Origin: CAVXEH01 sp963805645
Lineage (GTDB): Bacteria > Chloroflexota > Limnocylindria > QHBO01
NCBI GenBank assembly: GCA_963805645.1
Contig: CAWDVA010000003.1
Location: forward strand, 1 to 64,000
DNA: 64,000 nucleotides
Direction of reading: 5' to 3'
Part shown: in pieces, positions 16,291 through 25,571 of the stretch
Layout: each line of letters begins with the position of its first letter
Position numbering within the stretch: position 1 is the first letter of the stretch
Notes under the pieces: model-generated
Told to the model about the DNA's origin: nothing
Seen by the model: the letters and a program-made list of their open reading frames with translations, nothing else
The model's database searches: none
Made by a program: the position numbers and the translations under genes

Positions 16291-17492
16291 GCGGCGCGAC
16301 CGTCCCGGAGCGGATCGCCATCGTCGTCCACGCAACCGTCCCGGACGACCCGCGCATCCGCCGCCAGGCGGACGCGCTGCTCGCCGCGGGCTACGAGGTC
16401 GACGTGTTCGCCCTCCGGGATCCGGGGCAGGCCGCGGAGGAAACCTCGGGCGGACTGCGCATGATCCGTCTGCCGGTGCGGCGCCGGTTCACCGGCTTCG
16501 CCGGCCACATGGCTGAGTACCTCGCGTTCGCCGGCTTCGCCGCGGTGCGCCTGACGCGCGAGCACCGGCGCCGTCGCTACCGGCTCGTGCAGGTCGCCAC
16601 CCTGCCGGACTTCCTGGTCGCGTCGGCCGCGGTGCTCAAGCTCGCCGGAGTTCCGCTGCTCCTGGATCTCCACGAAGATATGCCGGCGTTCTTCGAGGAC
16701 CGCTTCGCGGCGGTCCCGCTGCGACCGCTTCGTCCGGTGATCCGGGGGGTTGCCGGTGCCTCAGCTGCCATGGCGGACGCGATCCTCACCGTCCACGAGC
16801 CGCTGCGGGAGCTCTCCCTGGCCAGGGGCGTCCCCCCTGAGAAGATCACCGTCGTGATGAACAGTGCCGACAGCCGCCTGTTCGACCCCTCGGCGCATGC
16901 TCGGAGAGGCTTCATGGAGGACGGAGAGCTCCGCCTGGTGCACCACTCGAGCCTGCAGCGGATCTACGGACTGGAGGTGGCGGTGGAGGCGGTGGCCCGG
17001 CTGCCGCGGGAGCTGGGGGTCCGCCTGGACGTCTACGGGGACGGGCCCCATCGGCCGCAGATCGAGGCGGCGATCGACCGCACGGCGACCGGTGATCGCG
17101 TCGTCCTCCACGGCCGGGTCCCGATGGACGACCTGCCCGCCATCCTCGCCTCGTCGGACGTCGCGCTCGTGCCGTCCCTTCCGGAGCGGTACCTCGAGTA
17201 CTCGCTCTCCACCAAGCTCCTCGAGGCGGTCGCGATGGGGGTGCCGGTCATCGCCAGCGATCTGGCCACGTTCCGCGCCCACTTCTCGGAGCGCGCAATC
17301 AGCTTCGTGCCGGGCGGAGACCCGGAGGCGCTGGCGAGTGCCATCGTTCGGCTGGCGGGCGATCCGGACGCGGCGCTGTCGCTCGCCTCCGGGGCGCAAG
17401 ACGAGGCACGGCCCTACGCCTGGACCCTCCAGGCACAGGAGTACCTGGGCGTGGTCAATCGCCTGGTGGCGCGCGGCGGGGCCGCATCCTGA
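16287..17492 (+). CDS. Glycosyltransferase family 4
   Basis: A GT4 enzyme of 401 residues, starting at ATG 16287 in an ATGA overlap with mazG. The open frame continues far upstream but only as a shadow of mazG. Features: IAIVVHATVPDDPRIRRQADAL, the donor-acceptor cleft motif LLLDLHEDMP, then VVMNSADSRLF, LDVYGDGPHRPQIE and the sugar-nucleotide loop YLEYSLSTKLLEAVAMGVPVIA. This arrangement is typical of transferases working on lipid-linked surface glycans. Donor and acceptor are unknown. Confidence 0.88.
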   Translation: MSGATVPERIAIVVHATVPDDPRIRRQADALLAAGYEVDVFALRDPGQAAEETSGGLRMIRLPVRRRFTGFAGHMAEYLAFAGFAAVRLTREHRRRRYRLVQVATLPDFLVASAAVLKLAGVPLLLDLHEDMPAFFEDRFAAVPLRPLRPVIRGVAGASAAMADAILTVHEPLRELSLARGVPPEKITVVMNSADSRLFDPSAHARRGFMEDGELRLVHHSSLQRIYGLEVAVEAVARLPRELGVRLDVYGDGPHRPQIEAAIDRTATGDRVVLHGRVPMDDLPAILASSDVALVPSLPERYLEYSLSTKLLEAVAMGVPVIASDLATFRAHFSERAISFVPGGDPEALASAIVRLAGDPDAALSLASGAQDEARPYAWTLQAQEYLGVVNRLVARGGAAS

Positions 17493-17552
17493 CCGCGGAC
17501 CGGGTCACCGGGCAACGCCCGTGCAACGCCGGGGGCCCGGCGACCCCTGTGA

Positions 17553-17558
17553 TAGCCT
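17553..17558 (+). promoter_or_regulatory. -10 box TAGCCT for tRNA-Pro
   Basis: TAGCCT lies 12 bases upstream of the tRNA, so transcription would begin at about 17565. The same box type precedes glnA. Confidence 0.5.
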
Positions 17559-17569
17559 CTGGGCCGCAT

Positions 17570-17646
17570 CGGGGCGTGGCGCAGCCTGGTAGCGCGCCTG
17601 CTTTGGGAGCAGGAGGTCGCCGGTCCGAATCCGGCCGCCCCGACCA
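17570..17646 (+). tRNA. tRNA-Pro (anticodon UGG)
   Basis: The sequence folds as a cloverleaf. The acceptor CGGGGCG pairs with CGCCCCG at 17636-17642. The anticodon arm is CCTGC-TTTGGGA-GCAGG with anticodon TGG. The T arm is GCCGG-TCCGAAT-CCGGC. The discriminator is A and the CCA is encoded (77 bases). A TAGCCT box at 17553-17558 gives an expected start a few bases before the tRNA. Confidence 0.97.
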
Positions 17647-17709
17647 GATCGCCGCCGTGGGCGTCATCCGCCATGGGCCCAAGCAGCTGGAGGCTGTGCA
17701 CCCGTCCGC

Positions 17710-18396
17710 ATGACCGATGCCGAGCGAACCAACGGGCCACGCGACACGGTCCTCCGCGTGCCCGTCGCGCCGACCGCGCCTGGCTACCGCATCGCCAAGC
17801 GATGCCTCGACGTCGTGGTCTCTTCCACGGGACTGGTCATCTCGTCGCCGATCATGCTCGTGATCGCGGCGGCCGTCCGCCTCGAGTCGCCGGGACCGAT
17901 CCTGTTCCGCCAGCAGCGGCTGGGGATCGGGGGACGGCGCTTCACGCTCTACAAGTTCCGCACCATGCACGCGGCCGCCGACGAGGAAGCGCACCGCGAG
18001 TACGTGCAGCGCCTGATCACCCGCGAGGAGCCCACCGACGCGACCTGGGTACCGTTGCAGAGCGATCCGCGCGTGACGCGCATTGGCGGCTTCCTGCGAC
18101 GCAGCCACCTCGACGAGGTTCCGCAGCTGCTCAACGTCCTGCGCGGTGAGATGAGCCTGGTCGGGCCGCGTCCGCCGATTCCCTACGAGGTGGAGCTGTA
18201 CGCGCCGTGGCACCTCGGACGGCTGGCCGTGACGCCCGGCCTGACGGGGCTGTGGCAGGTGCGAGGCTGGGGCCGCCTGAGCTTCGACGAGGGCGTGGAA
18301 CTCGATCTCGAGTACATCCGGCGCCGGTCGCTCACGACGGACCTGCGCATCCTGCTGCGCACGGCCTGGCAGATCTCCACCGGCCGGCAGTTCTAG
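17710..18396 (+). CDS. Small phosphoglycosyl transferase (initiating sugar-1-phosphate transferase)
   Basis: It transfers a sugar-1-phosphate from a UDP-sugar to undecaprenyl phosphate, the first step of a polysaccharide repeat. The 228-residue monotopic form has one N-terminal re-entrant hydrophobic helix (LDVVVSSTGLVISSPIML) followed by PGPILFRQQRLG and LYKFRTM. The catalytic Asp-Glu pair lies in LDEVPQLLNVLRGEMS, then LVGPRPP and TPGLTGLWQV. It ends on top of the convergent ligase gene (4-base overlap). A second enzyme of this class lies at 42004, so two glycans may be started separately. Confidence 0.92.
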   Translation: MTDAERTNGPRDTVLRVPVAPTAPGYRIAKRCLDVVVSSTGLVISSPIMLVIAAAVRLESPGPILFRQQRLGIGGRRFTLYKFRTMHAAADEEAHREYVQRLITREEPTDATWVPLQSDPRVTRIGGFLRRSHLDEVPQLLNVLRGEMSLVGPRPPIPYEVELYAPWHLGRLAVTPGLTGLWQVRGWGRLSFDEGVELDLEYIRRRSLTTDLRILLRTAWQISTGRQF

Positions 18397-19868
18397 GTCC
18401 CGGGGGCCAGGGCCCGGTCCGCGAGGACGCTGCCCATCCCCACCAGGAACCAGAGCGCGAACGAGGGCGTGTTGCCCTCGAGCAGCATCTCGGCAAGGCT
18501 GTTGACGCTGATGGCCACCAGCCCGATCGAGATTGCCAGCAGCAGCACCCGCTGCTCCCGCTCGAGCCGCGAGACTGCCCTGAGCACCTGAGCAAGCACC
18601 AGCGCCATGGCCGCCAGCACCGCGCCGGCTCCCAGGACGCCCACCTCGACCAGCAGGTGCAGCCAGTAGTCGTGAACGGTGTGGAAACCGTGCAGAGAGA
18701 TTCCGTAGCGGTCGTAGACCGGTGAGCCGAATACGCTGGCCGCGGCACCGCCGTACCGACCGGGGCCCACGCCGAAAAGCGGGTTCTGGGCGGCAATCGG
18801 AAGCCCTTCCTTCAGGAAGATGACTCGCAGGTCGCTGCCGCCGACGATCGCGCCAAGGCGGCCCAGCGTGGCGTCGACCACGTCGGGATCCTGGCTGTTC
18901 GCGTAGTTCGGTTGGCCCCGAACCTCGAGGTTGCGGGGCATGGCCATGGCCGTGCCGAGAGCGAGAAGGCCCACCGTGAGGGCGAGCACGAGCGCTCGGC
19001 GGTCGAACCTGGCGGTCAGCAACACGAAGGCCAGGACGAACGAGGTCCAACCAGCCCGCGAGAACGTGAGCCAGAACGCGGTGGCAAGGACCAGGCTGAT
19101 GGCCAGCAGCCCGATCCGATCCCGCCTGCGGGAGACCTGTGGCAGGGCGAGAAGCGGGAAGGGCATGGCCATGGCCAGCAGCGGCGCGAGCTGGTTTGGA
19201 TTTCCGAGGAAGGCGGTGCTCCTGCCCCCCTCGCCGAAGTCGCCGGCGAATGCGCGGAAGCCCAGCAGATCCGGCGCCAGCAGCACCTGGCCGATGGCGA
19301 GCACGGCCGCGACGACCATGATGCCCACGAAGACTCCGATCATCCGCCGCAGGAATCTCTCGTCGGGACCGACCATTCGGACCAGGTAGAAGAGCGCGAT
19401 GCCGTCGAGGGTGACCGCGATTCCGGCGGCGGTCACCGTGGCAGGCACCGCATTGAGCAGCGCCGAGACCACCGCGACCACCGCGTACGCAGCGAAGAAG
19501 GGTGTCGCCGGATGCCACAGGGCAGGGATCAGCCGTCCGGCTCGCCAGGCACGAGCGACGATCGGCAGTCCCACCAGGAGGAGGACAAGGTCGCCGCTGT
19601 ACCAGATCGTGTGCCCGGAGGCCGGGCCAGTGACCGCCCGGATCAGGTAGGGATCGGCGAGCGTTGAGAAGGCAGCCACCGCGAGCATGGGGCCGGGCCA
19701 GCGAAGGCTGAGCACAACGACGACGACCGCGGTGGCGAGTGCGGCTGCCGCGGCCACGGGCTCGGAGATCCATGTGGCAGCCACCGTCAGTGCGATCCCC
19801 AGGCCCAGCGCCGCCGCCGGGGCGCCATCGGGGATGTGGCGCGTCGCCTGTCGGGAAAGGATGCTCAC
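18393..19868 (-). CDS. O-antigen ligase/polymerase-like membrane protein (Wzy/WaaL family)
   Basis: A polytopic membrane protein of 491 residues with about 10-12 hydrophobic segments. It has a large loop before the end containing GLPIAAQNPLFGVGPGRYGG and a later conserved HDYWLHLLVEVGVLG. This loop-plus-LLVE.G pattern is typical of Wzy_C proteins that polymerise or ligate lipid-linked glycans outside the membrane. It is the last gene of a minus-strand operon (LCP, glycosyltransferase, this gene) with gaps of 2-4 bases. Polymerase and ligase cannot be told apart from sequence. Confidence 0.85.
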   Translation of the reverse strand: MSILSRQATRHIPDGAPAAALGLGIALTVAATWISEPVAAAAALATAVVVVVLSLRWPGPMLAVAAFSTLADPYLIRAVTGPASGHTIWYSGDLVLLLVGLPIVARAWRAGRLIPALWHPATPFFAAYAVVAVVSALLNAVPATVTAAGIAVTLDGIALFYLVRMVGPDERFLRRMIGVFVGIMVVAAVLAIGQVLLAPDLLGFRAFAGDFGEGGRSTAFLGNPNQLAPLLAMAMPFPLLALPQVSRRRDRIGLLAISLVLATAFWLTFSRAGWTSFVLAFVLLTARFDRRALVLALTVGLLALGTAMAMPRNLEVRGQPNYANSQDPDVVDATLGRLGAIVGGSDLRVIFLKEGLPIAAQNPLFGVGPGRYGGAAASVFGSPVYDRYGISLHGFHTVHDYWLHLLVEVGVLGAGAVLAAMALVLAQVLRAVSRLEREQRVLLLAISIGLVAISVNSLAEMLLEGNTPSFALWFLVGMGSVLADRALAPGT

Positions 19869-19872
19869 GAGA

Positions 19873-20943
19873 TCAAGGAGCGCCCTGACGCTCGGCGGCC
19901 GGCTGCAGGGCGTCGAGGACCATCCTGGCGCGGGTGTCCCAGCCGTTCGCCTCTGCCGTTGCCCGCGCTGCTCGGCCCCAGGCGTCCCGCTGCTCGGTGG
20001 TCGCCTCCATGAGCGCCCTGAGCCCGCGGGCGATCCCGTCGGCGTCGGCCTCGACCACGATGCCCGCGCCCGCCTCCCGAACGAGATCGGCCGTCTCGCG
20101 GGCGCGGGTCACGATCAGCGGGCGGCCGTACCCGAGGTAGTCCATGAGCTTGGTGGGAACGGCGAGATCGTTGTAGGGGGTGACGAGGCGGGGAATGATC
20201 GTGCCGACCACGGCCGGCAACAGTGCCTCGATCGCATCACCCTCCGCTCGCACGATACGCACCCAGGCTGGCAGCCTGCCCGGCGGCTCCTCCCCCGGGC
20301 GGACCACGCAGATGAGATCGGTCTCGACGCCCGCGGCGCGAGCGCGCTCCACACCCTCGAGCAGGATCACGGAGCCCTGCACCGGCTGGCGGAGCGATCC
20401 GACGTAGAGAATCGAGTGCGCATCGAGCTCGGGTCGAACCACCGGGCCAAGGTGGGCACCGGGTGGCAGGAGAAGCGGTTCGGGATCATCGACCAGCGCG
20501 GCGGCGAGTCCGCGCGACGGGAAGGCAGCCCGGGACGATGCCGCGATCAGAAGCCGCATGGCCGGGCGGAACGCCGCGCGCGAGACCCACGACCGCGGAC
20601 CGCGGACGGTGTAGTACTCCGGGTACAGCTGGTAGGCGTCGCGAACGTAGGTGACGACCCGGATCCCCAGGAGCTTCGCGAGGGCCAGGAACGCGAGGTC
20701 GACGGGGCCTGGGAGCGCGGTGGAGCTCTCGACGTAGATGCCATCCAGGCCGCGCAGCCTGCCGCCGAACAGATATCGCAGCAGGCTGCCGACCCTTCCG
20801 CCGCGGGTTCCGCTGACGACCTCGAGCCGGACGTGCGCGGCCAGCGCATCCCGGATGCGGGTGATCCGCGCAGTTGGGCCCCACAGCCCGCGGTCAAGCG
20901 GGTACATCGCGAGGAGCAGGATCCTGGACGAGCGAGACGTCAC
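19873..20943 (-). CDS. Glycosyltransferase family 4
   Basis: This 356-residue protein looks like GT4. It starts GTG 20943 with ILLLAMYPLDRGLWGPT, has an acceptor-side VVTYVRDAYQLYPEYY, then ILYVGSLRQPVQG, and the donor-site stretch LAVPTKLMDYLGYGRPLIVT. It sits between the LCP and ligase genes with 2- and 4-base gaps, so it probably builds the glycan those two handle. The N-terminal domain is shorter than usual. Confidence 0.82.
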   Translation of the reverse strand: MTSRSSRILLLAMYPLDRGLWGPTARITRIRDALAAHVRLEVVSGTRGGRVGSLLRYLFGGRLRGLDGIYVESSTALPGPVDLAFLALAKLLGIRVVTYVRDAYQLYPEYYTVRGPRSWVSRAAFRPAMRLLIAASSRAAFPSRGLAAALVDDPEPLLLPPGAHLGPVVRPELDAHSILYVGSLRQPVQGSVILLEGVERARAAGVETDLICVVRPGEEPPGRLPAWVRIVRAEGDAIEALLPAVVGTIIPRLVTPYNDLAVPTKLMDYLGYGRPLIVTRARETADLVREAGAGIVVEADADGIARGLRALMEATTEQRDAWGRAARATAEANGWDTRARMVLDALQPAAERQGAP

Positions 20944-20945
20944 GG

Positions 20946-22463
20946 TCAGGATGATGGCGGAACTCGTGCCGTGCTGCCGACGTACCAGCCCTGCAGGTCG
21001 TGGCCGAAGAGCTTCGTCGCCTCCGCGCGGATCGCGTTGCGCTTCGGAATGAGGAGGTAGTTGACGAGTGGCTGTGTCGGGAGATCGACGTAGTCGGGCC
21101 AGTCGAGGACGACCCGGTCGATTCCCTTCCCGGTGATGAGCGGCAGGAGGCTCGCGAGGTTTCCGGCCTGGTCACGCGGGAAGTCGGTCTGCACGGTGTT
21201 GGCAACCGCCTTCAGGAGATCGGGGAGCGCGAAGATCCAGTTCGTGGTGGCGAACTTGTTCCGCAGGGCGACGAGCACCTCCTGCTGACGTGCGGCGCGC
21301 GTGAAATCATTCTGTCCTTCCACGGTGCCATCGGGGAGGGTGAGGGTGCCCTTGCGGATTCGTGCGAACGCCAGCGCCTGCCGTCCGTTCATGAGGTGGC
21401 ATCCCGCGGGGAGCGAGATCCCCGGCGGACCCTGTGGTGTCGCCGCCTTGTACCCGGGGTCGGCCAGCACGCCTGGCAGGCAGAGCCGCACGCCACCCAG
21501 CGCGTCGATCAGGTCCGTGAAGCCCTGGAGATTGACCGTCGCGTAGTAGTTGATCGAGATCCCCAGGTAGAGGCCCACGCTGCGCTCGAGGGATCGAATG
21601 CCGCAGTCCGCCGTCGATGGCAGGTCCGGGCACCACAGCTTCGGATTCTGGCTCGCGACGGTTGTCAGCGAGTTGATCTTGGCGGGGTACAGGCCACTCG
21701 CGAAGATGCGCCGATCCGGCAATGGCATGAAGCCGGTGTCACGGGGGATCGACACCATGACCGCCGTATGCGCCACGGGATCAATGCTCACCACCAGGAT
21801 GGTGTCGGTGAGCGCCTCGCTGCGGTACGGCCCCGCGTCGATCCCCAGCAGCAGGAACGTGATGCGCGCTGTCCCGTCCCAGTGGTAGCTCGGCTCGTTC
21901 AGGGGCTTCGGGTCGGCGACCACCGGCACGCCGCTCTGAACCACGACTCCGGGGTTGCCCGAGAAGACCTGCCCCAGGGAGCTGTCGAGCGTCGCGATGA
22001 GCATTCCGGTCCAGGCGTGCATCCCGACGGTGGCGAGCACAAGAAGCGCAACGATCGCGATCTCCCAGGGCCGACGCCGCGGAAGAGACCCGTTCCGCAA
22101 TGCCGTATCCGAACGCGAGCTGGTTGGAGCCGAGACCCGGCCGGGATCATCCGATGATCCTGTGCGCCGGCGGACCGCTGGCCGTGCCGCACCAGCCTGG
22201 ACGATGGCAAACAGGCGCCACGCGAGCAGCGCGATGTTCAGCACGAGCAGCGTGGTGAGGAATTGCGAGCTGAGGACCGCGTTCCGCAGTTGGTGCATGC
22301 CGAACGCCACCGCCAGGAGCAGCCCGAGCCCGAGCAGCAGGATCGGCGCGGCAAGCAGGGTGGCCAGGACGGGCTGTCGTGCGTATGCCTGGCCCAGGCC
22401 GGGGAACAGGAAGGAGAGCGCGGCGGCCAGCGACGGAAAGCGCGCTCGAGGTCTCTCCAGCAT
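20946..22463 (-). CDS. LytR-CpsA-Psr (LCP) family protein with N-terminal multi-helix domain
   Basis: LCP enzymes move polyprenyl-phosphate-linked glycans onto the cell wall or onto glycoproteins. Here an N-terminal region (SFLFPGLGQAY followed by three to four hydrophobic helices) precedes the extracellular LCP domain. That domain has ITFLLLGIDAGPYRSEALTD, the conserved ILVVSIDP and VSIPRDTGF, an AKINSL motif and QALAFARIRKG with the phosphate-binding arginines. The ATG at 22463 has an AGGAG site just upstream. It leads the LCP-GT4-ligase operon. A paralogue with the same domain order is at 25572. Confidence 0.9.
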   Translation of the reverse strand: MLERPRARFPSLAAALSFLFPGLGQAYARQPVLATLLAAPILLLGLGLLLAVAFGMHQLRNAVLSSQFLTTLLVLNIALLAWRLFAIVQAGAARPAVRRRTGSSDDPGRVSAPTSSRSDTALRNGSLPRRRPWEIAIVALLVLATVGMHAWTGMLIATLDSSLGQVFSGNPGVVVQSGVPVVADPKPLNEPSYHWDGTARITFLLLGIDAGPYRSEALTDTILVVSIDPVAHTAVMVSIPRDTGFMPLPDRRIFASGLYPAKINSLTTVASQNPKLWCPDLPSTADCGIRSLERSVGLYLGISINYYATVNLQGFTDLIDALGGVRLCLPGVLADPGYKAATPQGPPGISLPAGCHLMNGRQALAFARIRKGTLTLPDGTVEGQNDFTRAARQQEVLVALRNKFATTNWIFALPDLLKAVANTVQTDFPRDQAGNLASLLPLITGKGIDRVVLDWPDYVDLPTQPLVNYLLIPKRNAIRAEATKLFGHDLQGWYVGSTARVPPSS

Positions 22464-22619
22464 CAGCTCCTGTTAGGCAATGGCTCCACTAGGGCTTGGA
22501 GCTTCTGTGCGCAGGTGGGGGCGGGCCGGAGTATAGCGCCGAGCGAAGTGGTGCGCCGATGCGCCAGGAATGGCAGTACGGTTGGGTTAGTACCTTTGCG
22601 CCATCCGGCGACGGGACCC

Positions 22620-22625
22620 TAGACT
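22620..22625 (+). promoter_or_regulatory. -10 box TAGACT for the GGDEF gene
   Basis: TAGACT in the 211-base gap between the divergent LCP and GGDEF genes gives an expected start at about 22632, some 43 bases before GTG 22675. The rest of the gap shows no gene. Confidence 0.4.
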
Positions 22626-22674
22626 AGCCCCGCTGACCCGATTCGCCCCGAACCGGGCTATCGGCCCGGAAGAG

Positions 22675-24279
22675 GTGCCCACCAACCGACCCGTGCCCAC
22701 TGAGCTCGTCTTCACCATCGTCACTGTTGTCGTGGCCGCCCTGCTGTTCCTCGGCGGTGGCTTCGCCGTGATGCGCGATCGTGGACGCGGTCACGACGTG
22801 ACGGCCGGTCGCCCCACGCCCGCGGGAGGGAAGTACGGGGTCGATGCGGACCTCGCCGAGGCGGGCATGCTTGGCCCGACGACCAGGAGCGCCGTGCGCA
22901 TCCTGTGGTGGGTGACCCTGGCGGCGGTCCTGGTGGGAGTAGGCCTGACGGGAAGTTACGGTGAGAACCGGGCTCCCATCTTCGCCGTGGGTGGGATCGC
23001 GGTCGTCGTGGTGGTGCTGCTGCACGAGCTGCTGCCGTCAGGGTGGCGCACCCGCGTGACGAACTGGCTGGAGGTCCTGATCGCCTTCGCTCTCGCCGGC
23101 GGCCTCCTTCTCCTCACCGGGTACGGCGCGTCCCCGTACGCGTTCACCCTCGATCTGATCGCCGTCGCCGTGGCGCTCGGCGCAGGTGGGTGGAGCGCCG
23201 CCGGGGCGGCGCTGCTCGCGACCGGCGTGTACCTCGGGGCGGTGACCGTCGACCCCGCCTCGAGTCGGTTCAGCGACGCGAACCTGCTGTCGATCGCCCT
23301 GTCGCTTGCGGCGCTCTGGCTCCTCGTCTTCGTGGCGGCGGTCTTCGCCGGCAATGAGCGCCGCATCCGCGCCATGCTCAGCCGGCTCTCCCGCATCGAT
23401 CCGCTCACCGGGCTTCTCAACCGCAGCCAGATCTACGAAACGCTCGAGCAGGAGGTTCGCCGCACGCGTCGCAGCGAGCGCGGATTCTCCCTGCTGATGA
23501 TGGATCTCGATGGGCTCAAGGCGGTGAATGACGGCCTCGGCCACCAGCGCGGCGACGAGGTGCTGCGCTCGCTCGGGCGCGTGATCCGCGAGGACATCCG
23601 CAACGTCGATTCCGCCTATCGCTACGGCGGCGACGAGTTCCTGATCCTGTTGCCGGAGACCGATTACGCGGGGGCGTTCGTGGTGGCGGAGAAGATCCGT
23701 GCCGACGCCGAGGAGATCGGGCTGCGCCTGGAGGGCGAAGGCGTCACCACGAGCGTTTCCATTGGCCTGGTGTCGCATCCCGAGGATGGCGGAACCGCCG
23801 AGGAGCTGGTTCGTGCCGCCGATCGCGCGATGTACAACGCCAAGTCGCTCGGCAAGAACCAGATCAGCGGCTACCCGCGGCCGTTCCGCATGCCGCCACA
23901 GCTCGGCTTTGGGACGCCCGAGGAACCCCCGAGCCCGCCCGGGAACCCCGGTCGCGGGCAACCCCCGGTTCCCGTGGTCGGAGGCTCGGGGGCGGAGGCG
24001 GTTCCGGAGCCGGAGGCGCGCGCCGCGACCCTCGAAGGGGCCGATGAGCCCGCGCCGGCCTTCGTCGCGGAGCGCTGGCTCAGCGTTCCGGAGCCGGAGC
24101 CGCCGGTCATCGCCTCCCTGGTCGTGGAGGCAGGTGACGAGGAGCCGGACGCGGCAGAGGTCCGTCGCCACATCGCCGTCGCCTCGCGCTCGTTCGACCC
24201 CGACCACCAGGTCCGGGCGGCGATGGACGTGTTCCTGTCACCCGCCGTCCGATCGTCCGTGCCGCGGCGCCCCGACTGA
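22675..24279 (+). CDS. Membrane-bound diguanylate cyclase (GGDEF)
   Basis: This probably makes cyclic di-GMP. The 534-residue protein has about seven hydrophobic helices in its first 225 residues, with no periplasmic sensor domain I recognise. The GGDEF domain follows: DPLTGLLNRSQIYETLE, LLMMDLDGLKAVND, and an intact active site YRYGGDEFLILLPETD. An inhibitory RxxD site (RNVD) lies five residues before GGDEF, so product feedback is expected. A Pro/Glu-rich tail of about 130 residues has no visible domain. GTG 22675 follows GGAAGAGG very closely; GTG 22693 is an alternative start. Confidence 0.93.
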   Translation: MPTNRPVPTELVFTIVTVVVAALLFLGGGFAVMRDRGRGHDVTAGRPTPAGGKYGVDADLAEAGMLGPTTRSAVRILWWVTLAAVLVGVGLTGSYGENRAPIFAVGGIAVVVVVLLHELLPSGWRTRVTNWLEVLIAFALAGGLLLLTGYGASPYAFTLDLIAVAVALGAGGWSAAGAALLATGVYLGAVTVDPASSRFSDANLLSIALSLAALWLLVFVAAVFAGNERRIRAMLSRLSRIDPLTGLLNRSQIYETLEQEVRRTRRSERGFSLLMMDLDGLKAVNDGLGHQRGDEVLRSLGRVIREDIRNVDSAYRYGGDEFLILLPETDYAGAFVVAEKIRADAEEIGLRLEGEGVTTSVSIGLVSHPEDGGTAEELVRAADRAMYNAKSLGKNQISGYPRPFRMPPQLGFGTPEEPPSPPGNPGRGQPPVPVVGGSGAEAVPEPEARAATLEGADEPAPAFVAERWLSVPEPEPPVIASLVVEAGDEEPDAAEVRRHIAVASRSFDPDHQVRAAMDVFLSPAVRSSVPRRPD

Positions 24280-24310
24280 GCCGGGCAGGCCGCGTGCGCG
24301 GGATCGCGGC

Positions 24311-25461
24311 TCAGGAGTTGGCCACCGTTCCCGTGACGGGTACCAGCTCCCACCAGATGTGCCCAGGCGGCAGCACCATGGGACTGCCGTCGGCGTAGGT
24401 CCAGGTCGTGAGCGCCGATGCCGTCGGTCGCGACCAGCGAACCGCGATCGCGCGTCCGTCGACGTACAGCGTGCCGGCGCCGCTGCCGACCAGGTGCAGG
24501 TCGCGGCGCGGGTTGCCGGCGGGATCGGGGTCGTTGTAGACGATCGACTCGGTGATGCGCTGGACCACCACGCTCGTCGCGGTGATCGGGGTGCCGGTTG
24601 CTGCATCCGTGTCCGCGGTACCCGCGTCGCTGCGCCGCCACGCCCCCAGGGTGGTGTCCCAGCTCCAGGAGAAGGTCCAGTAGCTGTTCGTCTTGATCGT
24701 CACCGTGCCGACGCTCGGTCCGTCCGGGATCGTTGGCGCGTCATCAATGGTGAACGGTGGTCGCAGCGTGCCGGCTCGCCGGACGAGGGCCTCGGCCGCC
24801 GCGTTCGTCTGGTGTGGCTGCGCGCAATCGCTTCCAGATCGCCGTACAGGTTGTGCGGCTGCCGGGGCGCTTCCGAAGCGACGGAAATACGGCCAGGCGC
24901 CGGTGATTCCGTTCGATCGACGGCATCCCCGCCGCCGCGAACCGCGCGAGGGCGTGGTCGCTGGCTCCGAAATGCACGGTCAGCGCCATGGATCTCCTGC
25001 CACAGGTCGATGTTGTAGTACCGGGCGCTGCGGATCGGGCCCGTCAGCCCGACGGTCGGCTGGCAGTAGAAGACCGCGGAGAAGCGGGTCACATCGCCTT
25101 CGACCGTTGCCTCGATCACGATGTCTGCGTTTGTCAGGTTTCGCGTCGGCCGGGCCAGGGGATGGTTCTCGATCTGGACGATCAGCGCCGGAATGCCCGC
25201 GGGCCGGCAGTGAGGCGACCGGCGACTCCGTTCAGCGGGCAGCGGGCAAGGGTCGGCGTGGCGGTCGGGCGACGGCGTCGGGCTGGTCGTTGGCGAGGGG
25301 GTAGGGCTGGGCGCCTGTGTTGGCGACCCGGTCGCGGCGGGCAGGCTGGCGGCGGGGCTTGCGGTTCCTCCCACGAGGAGCAGCCCGCCAATGGCGGCGA
25401 TGACCAGGGCGACGGCCAGGATGATCCAGGCGGCACGAGGGACGGCGCGAAATCGGTCCAC
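24311..25461 (-). pseudogene. Decayed YerB-like (DUF3048) membrane protein gene
   Basis: The pieces spell a DUF3048 protein: an N-terminal membrane helix and Pro/Thr/Ser linker; CPLNGVAGRL; ALIVQIENHPLARPTRNLTNAD; VEGDVTRFSAVFYCQ and GPIRSARYYNIDLWQEI; ALTVHFGASDHALARF; PHNLYGDLEAIA; and a C-terminal TIKTNSYWTFSWSW. They lie in different frames, needing at least five single-base shifts (for example an extra G after the codon for His in QEIH, and others near 24800-24900 and 25200-25240). The start would be GTG 25461, with TAGGAT eight bases upstream. So many shifts suggest real decay, or a poorly polished stretch. Confidence 0.75.
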
Positions 25462-25468
25462 GGAGAAG

Positions 25469-25474
25469 ATCCTA
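25469..25474 (-). promoter_or_regulatory. -10 box TAGGAT before the YerB-like remnant
   Basis: Read on the minus strand, TAGGAT ends eight bases before GTG 25461, the spacing expected for a leaderless mRNA. The promoter looks intact although the gene is broken. Confidence 0.45.
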
Positions 25475-25507
25475 AGAGCGTGCGCGGACCGGTGTGGGCG
25501 CTTTCGG

Positions 25508-25513
25508 TATACT
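25508..25513 (+). promoter_or_regulatory. -10 box TATACT for the second LCP gene
   Basis: TATACT is close to consensus and predicts a start at about 25520. This falls after the first possible in-frame start (25494) and so supports ATG 25572 for the LCP protein. Confidence 0.55.
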
Positions 25514-25571
25514 CCGCGCGCCCAGCCGACGCCCATGGATTAGCGTCTCAAGGTACGTGGGGAACACGCAG

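Noticed and set aside
17455..19773. 772-residue minus-strand open frame
   Set aside because: It crosses the tRNA and is out of frame with the ligase-like gene, whose hydrophobic pattern is convincing. It is Arg/Pro-rich with no motif.
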